Shown: one piece after another, positions 50,530 to 60,003 of the stretch | Layout of the letters: each line of letters begins with the position of its first letter | How positions within the stretch are numbered: the stretch's first letter is position 1 | From: Paenibacillus pabuli | GTDB taxonomy: Bacteria; Bacillota; Bacilli; Paenibacillales; Paenibacillaceae | Assembly (NCBI RefSeq): GCF_039831995.1 | Contig: NZ_JBDOIO010000003.1 | Location: 1,612,001 to 1,676,000 of the forward strand | Direction: 5' to 3' | Length of the DNA stretch: 64,000 bases | The notes under the pieces: generated by a model | The model's database searches: none | Seen by the model: only the letters and a program-made list of their open reading frames with translations | Told to the model about the DNA's origin: nothing | Position numbers and translations under genes: made by a program

Positions 50530-51048
50530 ATGACCAATTCAGTGGAACAACATCGTCAGGAAGCACCGGACAAGGTCTCCTGCATGATTGTCACCGTATC
50601 GGATACCCGGACCAAGGACACGGATACCAGTGGACAACTCATGCATCAACTGCTGACCGAAGCAGGATACCAAATTGCAGAATATATCATTACGCCGGAC
50701 GAAACTGAGCGCATTCGCACCATTCTGCAGGACGCGGCCGTACGAGATGATATAGAAGCCGTACTACTGAGTGGCGGAACCGGGATCGCTCCTAGAGATA
50801 CCACGTATGAAGCCGTATCCTCTCTGCTCGACAAGGAGCTGCCCGGCTTCGGTGAAATCTTCCGGTTTCTCAGTTACACGGAGGATATCGGTTCAGCTGC
50901 GATTCTGAGCAGAGCTGTAGCCGGAACGATTGGACGTACGGCTGTTTTCTCCATGCCGGGCTCCAAGGGGGCGGTCAAGCTGGCAATGGAAAAGATTATT
51001 CTGCCAGAGCTGCGGCATGTGATGCGTGAAATATACAAACCCGTCTGA
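50530..51048 (+). CDS. MogA/MoaB family molybdenum cofactor protein
   Basis: A 172-aa protein of the MoCF-binding fold: VTVSDTRTKDTDTSGQLM at the N-terminus, LSGGTGIAPRDTTYEA near 90 and FSMPGSKGAVKLAM near 145, the molybdopterin-binding loops. It adenylylates molybdopterin or helps insert molybdenum. Start at 50530, 6-7 bases after TAGGAGG; the frame upstream to 50488 has no site. It stands alone here; other moa/moe genes are not in the window. Confidence 0.88.
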   Translation: MTNSVEQHRQEAPDKVSCMIVTVSDTRTKDTDTSGQLMHQLLTEAGYQIAEYIITPDETERIRTILQDAAVRDDIEAVLLSGGTGIAPRDTTYEAVSSLLDKELPGFGEIFRFLSYTEDIGSAAILSRAVAGTIGRTAVFSMPGSKGAVKLAMEKIILPELRHVMREIYKPV

Positions 51049-51072
51049 ATGATCAGACGGGTTTGTCGTTTT
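51037..51072 (+). terminator. Terminator containing the stop codon of the MogA/MoaB gene
   Basis: AAACCCGTCTGA-ATGA-TCAGACGGGTTT, with the TGA stop inside the 5' arm, then TGTCGTTTTC. Ten or more base pairs. Confidence 0.8.
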
Positions 51073-51143
51073 CTCCAGATTTATTTAATTCATCCCATGA
51101 ATGAATATGTTTCACATTGTCGCTGCTTTCCTGTCCTCTGCGA

Positions 51144-51701
51144 TCATTTCAACTGATTAAGCACATGCTGGAACACTTGGGTTACCTTTTCTCTATAAAT
51201 GTCCTTCTCCCCACCTGATGCGGTGTATACAAGTGACACATACCCTTTGCTCCGAATCGTTGTTTGACCTAGTACATTTTTGATAACGGCCTGATCATCA
51301 GAATTACCATACATTTCTTTCATACGTGCGGTTCGTGTGTCTGAATCTCCAAAAATGTGAACCTTCACAACATGTCGGCTGCTTCCATTCAGCAGGTACA
51401 TGTAGGAGATTCCGCCCTCGCCATCATCTGCAGACATGTTGTTCATCAACTTGATGTCTCTGGCGGCAAAAGCTTTATCCAGCTCCTGAATTAATGGACC
51501 GTTTAACCCGTGCCCCTGACTCCGGGCTCTCATATTGCCCTCTTCCGTCGCTTGCCCGCTGTACACCTTTCGCTCCTGTTGAGCAGATTCACTTGAACAG
51601 GCAATAAGTGATCCCATACACAGCAGGATAATACAGCCAGCAATTACGGTTCTTGCACCTCGTCCTACTTCCCACTGCGCCTCTTTTCTTCCAACACGCA
51701 T
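51144..51701 (-). CDS. Putative lipoprotein
   Basis: A 185-aa protein with an N-terminal basic region, a hydrophobic segment (TVIAGCIILLCMGSLIACSS) and a lipobox LIAC with Cys35, so it should be lipid-anchored outside the membrane. The mature part has no known domain that I see; a YMYLLNGSSRHVVKVHIF strand region and a C-terminal helix are visible. AAAGGAAGG precedes the ATG. Function unknown. Confidence 0.75.
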   Translation of the reverse strand: MRVGRKEAQWEVGRGARTVIAGCIILLCMGSLIACSSESAQQERKVYSGQATEEGNMRARSQGHGLNGPLIQELDKAFAARDIKLMNNMSADDGEGGISYMYLLNGSSRHVVKVHIFGDSDTRTARMKEMYGNSDDQAVIKNVLGQTTIRSKGYVSLVYTASGGEKDIYREKVTQVFQHVLNQLK

Positions 51702-51778
51702 ACGTTTCCTTCCTTTCGCACCACTTCGTGATTCGTGGCAATCTTAGGTAGGATTAGCATGTCTAGGAGTAAAGAAAC

Positions 51779-52798
51779 TTATTCGGTTGGTACGTCTTCC
51801 GTCGTATTTACCACGGTACGACCCACCGCACCACCCTGCAAAATGTTCTCCAGCGTGTGTGGCAGCTGTGCCCAGGAAATCTCCTGAATGCCCAGCTCCA
51901 GCGCACGATCCGGCTTCCAATCCCCGCCAAGCAGGTTCCACAAGCGTTCCCGTCGCTCCATTGGACAATACACGGAATCGATCCCGATCAATTGAATGCC
52001 CCGGATGATAAACGGAAATACCGTTGACTCAAACCGTGATCCGGCGGTCAATCCAGATACTGCAACTGCACCTCCATATTGGACCTGTTTCAGACGTTCT
52101 GCCAGGGCTGGACCTGCCGCCGGGTCTACAACACCTGCCCATAGCTGTTTGCCCATCCCCCCTTTGGCCGGGGCATCCGCTTCTTCGCGTGATATAACCT
52201 GTGAGGCGCCCAGATCTATAAGCAACTTCTCCTGTTCTTTCTTTTTGCCTGTACTTGCTGTCACTTTAAAACCCAGCTTCGCCAAAATGGCCACGGCCAT
52301 ACTTCCAACGCCGCCGGTTGCACCTGTAACCAAAATGTTGCCCATGTCCGGTGTAACTCCTGCCTGAAGCAAAGCATCCACCGACAGGGCTGCCGTAAAA
52401 CCGGCTGTGCCGATTGCCATGGCTTCCTTCTCACTGAGACCCGGTGGCAGCGGTACTAACCACTCAGTGCGCAGGCGAGCGTATCTGCTGTAGCCTCCAA
52501 AATGAGACACCCCTGGCTCAAAGCCTGTGCTGATCACCCGGTCGCCTGGTGCAAATCGTCCGCTTACGGACTCTTCTACAGTACCTGCCAGATCAATCCC
52601 CGGTACCATGGGATACTCACGAACAACGCCGCCTTTGTCGATTGTAGCGAGACCATCCTTATAATTGACACTGGAGTACTGGACTTGTACAGTCACATCT
52701 CCATTGGGCAGATCTTCTTTTCTCAACTGTTCTACGGCTGCCTTAACTCCGCCCTCTTCTAGATTCCGTACGACATATGCCGGGAATGTATTCTCCAT
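51779..52798 (-). CDS. YhdH/AcuI-type medium-chain reductase
   Basis: A 339-aa zinc-free medium-chain dehydrogenase/reductase. SSVNYKDGLA near residue 42, PGIDLAGTV near 70, and NADPH motif VTGATGGVGSMA near 153. This order is that of YhdH/AcuI acrylyl-CoA reductase-like quinone oxidoreductases. It should reduce an alpha,beta-unsaturated carbonyl compound with NADPH. AAGGAGAGG precedes the ATG. Confidence 0.9.
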   Translation of the reverse strand: MENTFPAYVVRNLEEGGVKAAVEQLRKEDLPNGDVTVQVQYSSVNYKDGLATIDKGGVVREYPMVPGIDLAGTVEESVSGRFAPGDRVISTGFEPGVSHFGGYSRYARLRTEWLVPLPPGLSEKEAMAIGTAGFTAALSVDALLQAGVTPDMGNILVTGATGGVGSMAVAILAKLGFKVTASTGKKKEQEKLLIDLGASQVISREEADAPAKGGMGKQLWAGVVDPAAGPALAERLKQVQYGGAVAVSGLTAGSRFESTVFPFIIRGIQLIGIDSVYCPMERRERLWNLLGGDWKPDRALELGIQEISWAQLPHTLENILQGGAVGRTVVNTTEDVPTE

Positions 52799-52843
52799 GT
52801 ATATCCTCTCCTTAAGGTTGGTGTCTTTCTGATCTCAAGCTGC

Positions 52844-53251
52844 TCATTTTCTATCCACTACCAAATACACGAGTGGCCCGACCAGAGGTATAACCCCTAT
52901 TACCGCCCACATACGCGATCTGCGGCTGAACACAGCATCCCTGTAAATTGCAAGGACTGAGAGCAGCGTCAATACGACAAAATCAATCGTCATAATATGT
53001 ACAAGGGAAGAATGTCTGAATGCTTCCGTATATACAGCCAGATGGCCTTGAGTAAAACCGTACAGTGCTGTACCCAATGTCAACAATAAAAGTATACCAT
53101 GAGTCAGTTTGTGTCCTGCAATCCGCCCTACTCCAGAGTTACGACGATAACCGAAATGATGATGTTCATGTCCCGATCTACTCCGCCGTGGTGATGACAA
53201 TGCGAAATAAGGAATCAGCGCAAAGGCACCCAATCCAAAAGACAACAGCAC
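52844..53251 (-). CDS. Membrane protein of unknown function
   Basis: A 135-aa protein with about four hydrophobic helices (FGLGAFALIPYFALS, THGILLLLTLGTALYG, VHIMTIDFVVLTLLSVLAIY, WAVIGVIPLVGPLVYLV). A basic, His-rich loop (SGHEHHHFGYRR) follows helix 1. The GTG start at 53251 has no good ribosome site and lies 6 bases after the upstream stop, so translation may be coupled. Pattern recalls small phage-shock-type or DUF2834-like proteins, not assigned. Confidence 0.7.
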   Translation of the reverse strand: MLLSFGLGAFALIPYFALSSPRRSRSGHEHHHFGYRRNSGVGRIAGHKLTHGILLLLTLGTALYGFTQGHLAVYTEAFRHSSLVHIMTIDFVVLTLLSVLAIYRDAVFSRRSRMWAVIGVIPLVGPLVYLVVDRK

Positions 53252-53257
53252 AAACGG

Positions 53258-53488
53258 CTAAACAGGTATACGGCTTCCACGCTCGTTTGCTGGTGTTTTT
53301 AACAGGAGACATGCGAAGACCGCAGGGAAAATGCCCAGCCATGAAAATACGGTCATTAGCCATGCTTCCTTGCTTTGCAGCGTAATCAGCTCTTTGAACA
53401 CAGGATCGCTCCCCAGAGGCTTTCCTGGTGCCCAAACCCATGCATAAGCCACGAAGGCCAGCCAGATGATCCCTAAGATCCATTTCAA
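53258..53488 (-). CDS. Small two-helix membrane protein
   Basis: A 76-aa protein with two membrane helices (WILGIIWLAFVAYAWVW and WLMTVFSWLGIFPAVFACLLL). The TTG at 53488 is the best start: GGAGGTG lies 6 bases upstream. Longer frames upstream have no such site. Coupled to the next membrane protein gene. Function unknown. Confidence 0.68.
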   Translation of the reverse strand: MKWILGIIWLAFVAYAWVWAPGKPLGSDPVFKELITLQSKEAWLMTVFSWLGIFPAVFACLLLKTPANERGSRIPV

Positions 53489-53825
53489 GATGTACACCTC
53501 CTTCATTGTTTCATCCCCCGAGGCTGCATACTTGAAACAGAAAACGCAAGATTCTAAACTACCCACGAAGTATATCCTGTCTGTGCTGTCTATAACCACT
53601 GCATAATGCTGATCTAATCCATGTCTCCAGAATGATGTAGAATTTTGATGTCTTTTGCAATTTCCCGAGAAATAATTACGCCTGTGCAAGACAAACATCG
53701 GTCACCAACCCTTAGTATACTGTGGTTCCTACCGTCTCCGTCGTGACGTTAAACACAATCGTGTCAATCCGTAAAGGCATGCGTGAAGCTGCCGAACGTT
53801 CACAAAAAAAAACAGATCTAAAACC

Positions 53826-53864
53826 AAAAAGGCATAACCCGGTAAATATCCTACCGACTATGCC
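53826..53864 (-). terminator. Terminator after pncB
   Basis: GGCATA ... TATGCC with inner GGTAGG/CCGGTA-type pairing, followed by TTTTTGG on the minus strand, 12 bases after the stop. Confidence 0.85.
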
Positions 53865-53875
53865 TTCTTCATTGC

Positions 53876-55330
53876 TCATTCCTCTGTAGATTGTACGTGT
53901 TCAGCAATCAGCTTTTGCTTCATATTCCATGCCGCCGGGCTGATGTTAACACGGTAAATTTCCGGATTGAGCTTACGCAAATACTCTGGCCAGAACAAAT
54001 CCATCTGTTCTCGATGGTATCTGCGGATTTCATCCAGTGTAGGCAGCTCATATACTTTAAACCCATTCACAAAGATCGGTTCGAGCATATTTACCGCTTC
54101 GTAGCGCGTTACGGTCTTTTTGAGATACGGGTGTAGCGGGTTGAACAGCTTGAGCGGCCCGCCCTGAAGCGGCTGTTCTTCTCCTGGATAGCAGATATAG
54201 TCTGCGATGGCCTTACCATGTTTCGGATCAATGATCCGGAAGACTTCTTTTTTGCCCGGAGTCGACACTTTCTCAGGATTAGCTGATATTTTGATCGTCG
54301 GCAGCATGGTACCATCCACTTCACGTTCTACCAGTTTGTATACCCCGCCGAGGGATGGCTGGTCGGATGCCGTTATCAGCTGTGTACCCACGCCCCATGT
54401 ATCGATGCGAGCGCCCTGAGCTTTCAAGTTGAAGATCGTGTTCTCATCCAGATCATTGGACGCCACAATTTTAACATAATCCAATCCTGCTTCATCCAGC
54501 ATTTGACGTGCCTGAATGGACAGGTAGGCAAGGTCACCGCTATCGAGCCGGATGGCATTCATTTTCTTGCCTTGGCTTTCGAGCATTTTGGCCGTTTTGA
54601 TCGCATGAGGTACTCCACTGTTCAGCGTATCAAATGTATCTACAAGCAGGGTCACCTGATCAGGCAGCACTTTTGCGTAGACGTCAAACGCCTCCTGCTC
54701 ACTCATAAAACTCTGCACCCAGGAATGTGCATGTGTCCCTGCTGTCGGTATGCCAAAACGTTCTCCTGCCAGCATGTTGGACGTTGCATGGAAACCCGCG
54801 ACATACGATGCACGGGCACCCCATATGGCCGCATCTGCTTCCTGAGCCCGTCTGGTTCCGAATTCTAGCAGTGTGTCCTGGCTGGCCACCTGTTTGATCC
54901 GCGACGCTTTCGTTGCAATCAATGTCTGATAGTTCATGAAGTTAAGTATTGCCGTCTCCACCAGCTGCGTCTCCATAATGGAGCCTTCTACCCGAATGAG
55001 CGGTTCGTCAGGGAAAACGAGCGCTCCTTCTTTCATGGAATGAATTGTCCCCTGAAATGAAAACTGGAGCAACTCTTCCAGAAAGACAGGATCGTAATTT
55101 TCCTCTTGTTTGGATAAATACTTGATGTCTTCCATTGTGAATCGAAGCTGGCTGATATAGTTCACAATCCGTTCCAATCCGGCAAATACGGCATAACCGT
55201 TACCAAAAGGAAGCTTGCGGAAATAGGCCTCAAACACCGCTTTTCGTTTGTGAGTTCCATTCACCCAGTGCGCATACATCATATTAATTTGATATTTATC
55301 CGTATGTAAAGCCAGGCTAGTCGTCTGCAT
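53876..55330 (-). CDS. pncB: Nicotinate phosphoribosyltransferase
   Basis: A 484-aa enzyme that joins nicotinate to PRPP, using ATP, for NAD salvage. Features: HTDKYQINMMYAHW at the start, TSNMLAG and GTHAHSWVQSF near 215 (the active-site His), RLDSGDLAYLS near 280 and SNDLDE near 312. Start at 55330 (MQTTSLAL) after GAGAGGATGAG. A longer frame from 55408 has no support. With pncA and the NrtR-like gene just upstream it forms an NAD-salvage unit. Confidence 0.93.
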   Translation of the reverse strand: MQTTSLALHTDKYQINMMYAHWVNGTHKRKAVFEAYFRKLPFGNGYAVFAGLERIVNYISQLRFTMEDIKYLSKQEENYDPVFLEELLQFSFQGTIHSMKEGALVFPDEPLIRVEGSIMETQLVETAILNFMNYQTLIATKASRIKQVASQDTLLEFGTRRAQEADAAIWGARASYVAGFHATSNMLAGERFGIPTAGTHAHSWVQSFMSEQEAFDVYAKVLPDQVTLLVDTFDTLNSGVPHAIKTAKMLESQGKKMNAIRLDSGDLAYLSIQARQMLDEAGLDYVKIVASNDLDENTIFNLKAQGARIDTWGVGTQLITASDQPSLGGVYKLVEREVDGTMLPTIKISANPEKVSTPGKKEVFRIIDPKHGKAIADYICYPGEEQPLQGGPLKLFNPLHPYLKKTVTRYEAVNMLEPIFVNGFKVYELPTLDEIRRYHREQMDLFWPEYLRKLNPEIYRVNISPAAWNMKQKLIAEHVQSTEE

Positions 55331-55492
55331 TTGTCTCATCCTCTCTGACTTCCGCTCGTGACACAAGTGTATCCTGTGCACACGGGTCAACATGTGGAGA
55401 CTCCTCACTTTTGTTTCTGAACATTTGTAAGTATATGAGTCTCCGGATTATTCCTGCTCATCATTTTATCAACGTTATCACTGAATGCCAGG

Positions 55493-56056
55493 CTAAGCCC
55501 TCGCTAGTACGGTCTCACTAGCCTTAATGACCTGAGCCCCAAGGCATGATCGGAAATGTCCGAGTGCCCACTCATGTCCTGCTGAATTGAAGCTGGCAAC
55601 GGCATCTTCATACACCGTGATGTGAAAACCTTTATTGTACGCATCCACTGCCGTATGCAAAACGCAGATATCCGTACATACACCAATCAGTGCGATATCT
55701 GTAATCCCGCGTTCACGCAACCTGAGTTCCAGGTCTGTACCACAGAATGCGCTGTATCTTGTTTTGTCCATCCAACGAATGTCTTCATGACGTTCCTGCA
55801 TCACCTGAGCCAGACGGCCATATAGCTGTCTTCCTTCAGTACCTCTAATATTATGCGGTGGGAAAAGTGCCGTTTCCGGATGGTACGAATCACTCTCTTC
55901 GTGCAGATCAACTGCCATGATGACTTCATGCTTATTATTACAATATGCTTCCGTTATCGCGGCAACTGTCTCCTCAATCTCAACCGCCGGCTGCCCTACA
56001 GGCAAGGATCCGTCCACGAAATCACGAGTAAAATCAATCACAATCAGTGCTTTCAT
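55493..56056 (-). CDS. pncA: Nicotinamidase, isochorismatase-like
   Basis: A 187-aa cysteine hydrolase: VIDFTRDFVDG (catalytic Asp8), MAVDLHEESDSYHPE (metal-binding Asp/His), KTRYSAFCGTDLE (catalytic Lys) and GVCTDICVLHTA with the catalytic Cys. It converts nicotinamide to nicotinate, the substrate of PncB encoded next. AAGGGAG lies before the ATG at 56056; upstream frame extensions have no site. Nicotinamidase is favoured over generic isochorismatase by context. Confidence 0.88.
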   Translation of the reverse strand: MKALIVIDFTRDFVDGSLPVGQPAVEIEETVAAITEAYCNNKHEVIMAVDLHEESDSYHPETALFPPHNIRGTEGRQLYGRLAQVMQERHEDIRWMDKTRYSAFCGTDLELRLRERGITDIALIGVCTDICVLHTAVDAYNKGFHITVYEDAVASFNSAGHEWALGHFRSCLGAQVIKASETVLARA

Positions 56057-56120
56057 CGTCCACACTCCCTTTTGAGAATAGGTTGATCCAGATACACTCC
56101 TTAATGATAAACTTCCGAAA

Positions 56121-56924
56121 TTAAGTATAGATCGACAGACGGGGTACAAGTTCCGTGAAACGATAAAGCTGCGCAGGACGCTGTGAATACTGATTGGAAC
56201 TTAGCAGGTTCCCTTCTTCGTCCCGTACTTCTTCTACAATTCCTTTTCGACTGCGAGTGGAAGTGATTTTCCGAATGAAATTCGGTTCTTCAAAATCGGG
56301 CACCACACTTTGGATGACCTGGTACAGCTCGCTTAACGTAAAATCACGGGGCAAAAACTGGCGTGCAATCGTCGTTTCCAGCATCTGCTGCTGAATTCGG
56401 CGGTAAGCATCCTCAATGATTGTCCGGTGATCAAAGGCAAGCTCCAGCTCCTCCAATGCTTCCTGTATGGTAAACAGGCCCACATCTTCAGCATCATCCG
56501 CCGCTTGGCGATGTTCCAGCATCCATTCTTCTACAAGCGCGAAAAATGCATGAGAGATAATCCATCCCCTCGGATCACGCCCGGGTTGACTATATACATT
56601 CAAATATTCCAGATGTCCGCCGTCGACACCAGTCTCTTCCATTAACTCACGCTTTGCGGCATCATAAATGGACTCATTTTCCTGGCAAAATCCACCGGGC
56701 AAAGCCCAGCGACCTGCAAAAGGCCAGCCTTTGCGCTTGATCAGCATCACTTTCAGTTCGCGAATGGGAAGTGTCTTGGTTACCGTCTTGCGTTCTCTCT
56801 TGGTTAAGGTGAACATCACGATATCCGCAGGAACGCCATCGGGGGTACGATATTTCTTGGAACTATAGGCAAGAGCCGCCTGTTCATCGTTCTCTTCATT
56901 GACGTGTTCGTAGTTTTCGCTCAT
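56121..56924 (-). CDS. nrtR: Nudix protein with C-terminal winged helix, NrtR-like
   Basis: A 267-aa protein. Residues 30-180 form a Nudix domain, with an intact box GGFCQENE-x7-RELMEETGV. Residues about 185-267 form a winged-helix region (FTLSELYQVIQSVVPDFEEPNFIRKI, then RPAQLYRF), the layout of NrtR, the Nudix-based repressor of NAD genes that senses ADP-ribose. Position before pncA and pncB agrees. The catalytic residues are kept, so it may also be an ADP-ribose hydrolase. Start at the ATG at 56924 with GGTGGTG upstream. Confidence 0.85.
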   Translation of the reverse strand: MSENYEHVNEENDEQAALAYSSKKYRTPDGVPADIVMFTLTKRERKTVTKTLPIRELKVMLIKRKGWPFAGRWALPGGFCQENESIYDAAKRELMEETGVDGGHLEYLNVYSQPGRDPRGWIISHAFFALVEEWMLEHRQAADDAEDVGLFTIQEALEELELAFDHRTIIEDAYRRIQQQMLETTIARQFLPRDFTLSELYQVIQSVVPDFEEPNFIRKITSTRSRKGIVEEVRDEEGNLLSSNQYSQRPAQLYRFTELVPRLSIYT

Positions 56925-56958
56925 GGGCACCACCGACTACTTTCATTTTGATAATCTC

Positions 56959-56986
56959 ATTATGACATAATAATATCGTTTGTCAA
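56959..56986 (-). promoter_or_regulatory. Sigma-A promoter of nrtR with overlapping palindrome
   Basis: Minus strand TTGACA, 16 bases, CATAAT. The spacer contains GATATTATTATGTC, an imperfect palindrome that could be the NrtR operator. The promoter begins in the last codon of the hotdog thioesterase gene (stop at 56983). Confidence 0.7.
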
Positions 56987-57408
56987 CCTTTGGATTGCGT
57001 GCTTGGTGTTTTTGCTCGTGCTACACGGAACGTTGCTGTTGCCATACATCCCAGTGTACCTGATGCATCACGAATTTCCGATTGGGCGGTGATACTCCGT
57101 CCAGCTTGGTGCAGCACTGTCGCTGTCACCATTAATTCACCCTGTTTCATCGGTGCCAGAAAATGTACATTCAGATTGGTCGTAACACAGCTGTCTACAG
57201 CCATCGCTGCTGTAGCCACCATCCCCATCGCTTGATCCATCAGAGAGGTGAGCACGCCGCCGTGAATAATTCCCATCGAGTTCGTATGATGTTCGCCAGC
57301 CGTTAATGCGATCTGTACTTCCTTTTCATTCCCTTTGATATAACGACAACCCAGGAACCCCCAGAATCGTTCATTTCCCTCTTCGACCATTTTATCCAAA
57401 ATATCCAT
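56983..57408 (-). CDS. PaaI-type hotdog thioesterase
   Basis: A 141-aa single-hotdog acyl-CoA thioesterase. Motif HTNSMGIIHGGVLTSLMDQAMG (residues about 40-61, split here: HTNSMGIIHGG and VLTSLMDQAMG) carries the family's catalytic Asp and Gly pair, then NVHFLAPMKQGEL. It should cleave an aryl or medium-chain acyl-CoA. AAGGGG precedes the ATG. The nrtR promoter lies in its 3' end. Confidence 0.88.
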   Translation of the reverse strand: MDILDKMVEEGNERFWGFLGCRYIKGNEKEVQIALTAGEHHTNSMGIIHGGVLTSLMDQAMGMVATAAMAVDSCVTTNLNVHFLAPMKQGELMVTATVLHQAGRSITAQSEIRDASGTLGCMATATFRVARAKTPSTQSKG

Positions 57409-57677
57409 TTTCCATTTCCCCTTTGTTGCACATTAATGTTATCGACTAAGTTGTCTAATATTTTTTAATTTTACTCGTGTCCTTGTTGCAGACTCTTTGG
57501 GATAGCATCGCCTTCGTACAAGAAGACCGTTTCTATTAAGCCTGCGCTTGCCAGCCTAGTCTTATTCCTGTATGGCGTTCATCAGCACGTACACGCGCAA
57601 AAGAACCCCACTGCGTGGAGCTTTCCTTCGAAATGTATTTCAAAGTCGATTGTGTTAGCTCCCTGTTCCTATAAGTC
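57409..57677. other. Intergenic region between ricA and the thioesterase gene
   Basis: About 270 bases. On the minus strand a 47-codon frame (57679-57536; ending in TQWGSFARVRADERHTG ...) stays open but has no ribosome binding site and begins at the T run of the ricA terminator. I see no supported gene. Confidence 0.4.
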
Positions 57678-57705
57678 AAAAAAGGCGCGGACGGCGTCCG
57701 CACCC
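57678..57705 (-). terminator. Terminator after ricA
   Basis: On the minus strand GGTGCGGACG-CCGTCCGCGCC, then TTTTTTG, 10 bases after the ricA stop. Confidence 0.9.
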
Positions 57706-57715
57706 TTCTTGTCCA

Positions 57716-58165
57716 TTAACCGCAGCTGGTCGGAGGTGAATCCGTGCCTGCCTCCACATTCACTTTCTCGGAAACCGTATCCCGAATGACGGAGATGACA
57801 AGTTGTAGCAGGTAGTTGATATCGCTTTGGCTCTGCTGGAACTCTGTTACCAATGGGATGCTGTCCAGTTCGTCCTGCAATTCTTCAATTTCCTGTTCAA
57901 TTTTGCTGACCATCTCTGCATTTTTGAAGCTTTCGAAGGCAACAATCTCCTTCTGCTTCTTCTTGATGGTTGCAATCAATTGCTGGATACGCTCATGATC
58001 GCGAATTTTGGACTCAGCCTGTTGGAACTGTCTCACTTCCTCACTTGTGCCGAGCATATCAGCCAATTCTTTGGCTTTTCCCATAATGTCGTCGCGTATG
58101 ACCAGATTGCGCGTATCGTAGGTAGGCATTCCATAATGGTTGTACTGCACTTCTTCCTGCGCCAC
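57716..58165 (-). CDS. ricA: RicA (YmcA), RNA-processing and biofilm factor
   Basis: A 149-aa helical protein of the YlbF/YmcA family: VIRDDIMGKAKELADMLGTSEEV at the N-terminus, long central helices and a C-terminal Cys (PPTSCG). It follows miaB directly, the same order as ymcB-ymcA in B. subtilis, where RicA acts with RicF and RicT and RNase Y, and carries iron-sulfur clusters. The GTG at 58165 is chosen because TGGAG lies 8 bases upstream; the frame to 58213 has none. Only the last Cys is seen where B. subtilis RicA has a Cys near its end. Confidence 0.85.
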   Translation of the reverse strand: MAQEEVQYNHYGMPTYDTRNLVIRDDIMGKAKELADMLGTSEEVRQFQQAESKIRDHERIQQLIATIKKKQKEIVAFESFKNAEMVSKIEQEIEELQDELDSIPLVTEFQQSQSDINYLLQLVISVIRDTVSEKVNVEAGTDSPPTSCG

Positions 58166-58446
58166 TGAAATCGCTCCATTTCTATGAGATAGTATGAGAT
58201 GAATCCCCGGCAAAATATTAGTCCTAAACGACCGCTAATTAGACCGCTACGGTTACGGATCGTTCTTCCGATCGCTGTTGTCCCCAAGTTTCTCTGATTA
58301 AATTTATCAAATGTTAGAACTACGGGACAAAGGCGAACGCTACCGCTTCTACAGAATCGATTCCGTCCCCTTCGCTACTTTCGCTGTAACGCCCAAAACC
58401 TAATATCATGCCACTCGGATTCATCTTATTTGGTTGTGTTCGAGTA

Positions 58447-60003
58447 TTACTGATTGGCGGCTACCGGCTCGGTGAGCAGGTTGCCACGGATATAAAAAGT
58501 CATCGGATCGGTAATTTCCACGTTCACAAATGTACCGATCAATTCTTTGGGTCCTTCGAAATGCACCAGCTTATTACTGCGTGTACGTCCTGCAAGGACG
58601 TTGGAATTCCGCTTGCTCTCACCCTCGACGAGCACTTCAACAATCTTGCCACGCTGCTGTTCATTGCTTCTGTGGCTGTATTCGTTGATGGTTTCGTTTA
58701 GGCGTTTCAAGCGTTCCTTCTTCACTTCCATCGGCACGTTATCCTCCATCACCGCGGCAGGCGTACCTTCACGCGGGGAGTAGATAAATGTGTAGGCAAA
58801 GTCATATCCCACTTCACGCACCAGTGACAACGTATCTTCGAACTGTTCATCTGTCTCACCCGGGAAACCAACGATAATGTCCGTGGTCAGAACAACATTA
58901 GGGATAGCAGTTTTAATTTTATCCGCCAGCTGGAGATAGTGTTCACGGCTGTACTTACGACTCATGCGCTTCAGCACTTCTGTGCTGCCAGACTGTACTG
59001 GCAGGTGGATGTGTTCCACCAGGTTTCCACCTTTGGCAAGCACCTCGATCAGTCGATCATCGAAATCTCGTGGGTGACTGGTTGTAAACCGTACACGTGG
59101 AATGTCAATTTTGCGAATTTCGTCCATCAGGTCGCCGAAGGTGTATTTCAGATCTGTGAAATCCTTGCCATAAGCATTAACATTCTGTCCAAGCAACGTG
59201 ATTTCCTTGAATCCCTGCCTTGCCAGATCACGAACCTCGGCGATCACATCTTCCGGTCTGCGACTGCGCTCCTTGCCCCGCGTAAACGGAACGATGCAAT
59301 ATGTACAGAATTTGTCACAGCCATACATGATATTCACCCAGCCGCGCATGCCTTCACGTTTCTTCGGCAGGTTCTCGATAATGTCGCCTTCCTTGGACCA
59401 TACCTCAACAACCATTTCCTTGCTGAAGAGTGCTTCCTGAATCAAATGAGGCAGCCGGTGAACGTTATGTGTTCCAAAGATCATGTCCACGAAGCCATGC
59501 TTCTGCATGATCCGGTTCACGACACCTTCTTCCTGGGACATGCACCCGCATACGCCGAGAAGCAGTCCTGGACGCTCCGTCTTCAGCGTTTTGAGGTGAC
59601 CCAGCTCACCAAACACCTTATCTTCTGCATTTTCCCGGATGGCGCATGTGTTCAGCAATATAATGTCCGCTTCTTTGCGGTCCTCGGTTGCCTGATAACC
59701 CATGGATTCAAGAAGTCCCTTTATCGTCTCCGAATCATGCTCGTTCATCTGACAGCCGTACGTATATACGATATAGTGCTTGCCTTTACCGATCGTTTTT
59801 AGTTCGTCCGGTACTGCGTTCTCATAGAGCACCTGAACGTCTTCCTTGCCCCGTTGTTTCTCCTGACGATGATTAGGCTCCGACTTGATGTTGATCTCAC
59901 GGCCCCGAATTCGAATCTTTTTGCTGAATTCATCTTGCGAAATTACTTTGGCATCGGAGAAATCAAAATACTGGGAGTAATCCTTTTTTGAGTCTTTAGC
60001 CAT
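58447..60003 (-). CDS. miaB: tRNA 2-methylthio-N6-isopentenyladenosine synthase MiaB
   Basis: A 518-aa radical-SAM methylthiotransferase that modifies A37 of tRNAs. N-terminal MTTase domain with [12 protein letters not shown] (about 80-91), second cluster cysteines in NTCAIREN and GVCGCM, radical-SAM motif [16 protein letters not shown] (about 228-243), and a C-terminal TRAM domain. Long N-terminal extension of about 65 residues, usual in Bacilli. Start at 60003 after AAGGAG. It belongs to the tRNA/RNA-processing cluster with ricA. Confidence 0.94.
   Translation of the reverse strand: MAKDSKKDYSQYFDFSDAKVISQDEFSKKIRIRGREINIKSEPNHRQEKQRGKEDVQVLYENAVPDELKTIGKGKHYIVYTYGCQMNEHDSETIKGLLESMGYQATEDRKEADIILLNTCAIRENAEDKVFGELGHLKTLKTERPGLLLGVCGCMSQEEGVVNRIMQKHGFVDMIFGTHNVHRLPHLIQEALFSKEMVVEVWSKEGDIIENLPKKREGMRGWVNIMYGCDKFCTYCIVPFTRGKERSRRPEDVIAEVRDLARQGFKEITLLGQNVNAYGKDFTDLKYTFGDLMDEIRKIDIPRVRFTTSHPRDFDDRLIEVLAKGGNLVEHIHLPVQSGSTEVLKRMSRKYSREHYLQLADKIKTAIPNVVLTTDIIVGFPGETDEQFEDTLSLVREVGYDFAYTFIYSPREGTPAAVMEDNVPMEVKKERLKRLNETINEYSHRSNEQQRGKIVEVLVEGESKRNSNVLAGRTRSNKLVHFEGPKELIGTFVNVEITDPMTFYIRGNLLTEPVAANQ

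Noticed and set aside
57536..57679. A 47-codon minus-strand frame after ricA with protein-like composition
   Set aside because: It begins in the T run of the ricA terminator, has no ribosome site and matches no family I know.
58939..59802. A 287-codon plus-strand frame opposite miaB
   Set aside because: It lies wholly antisense to the conserved radical-SAM and MTTase domains and has no known motif.
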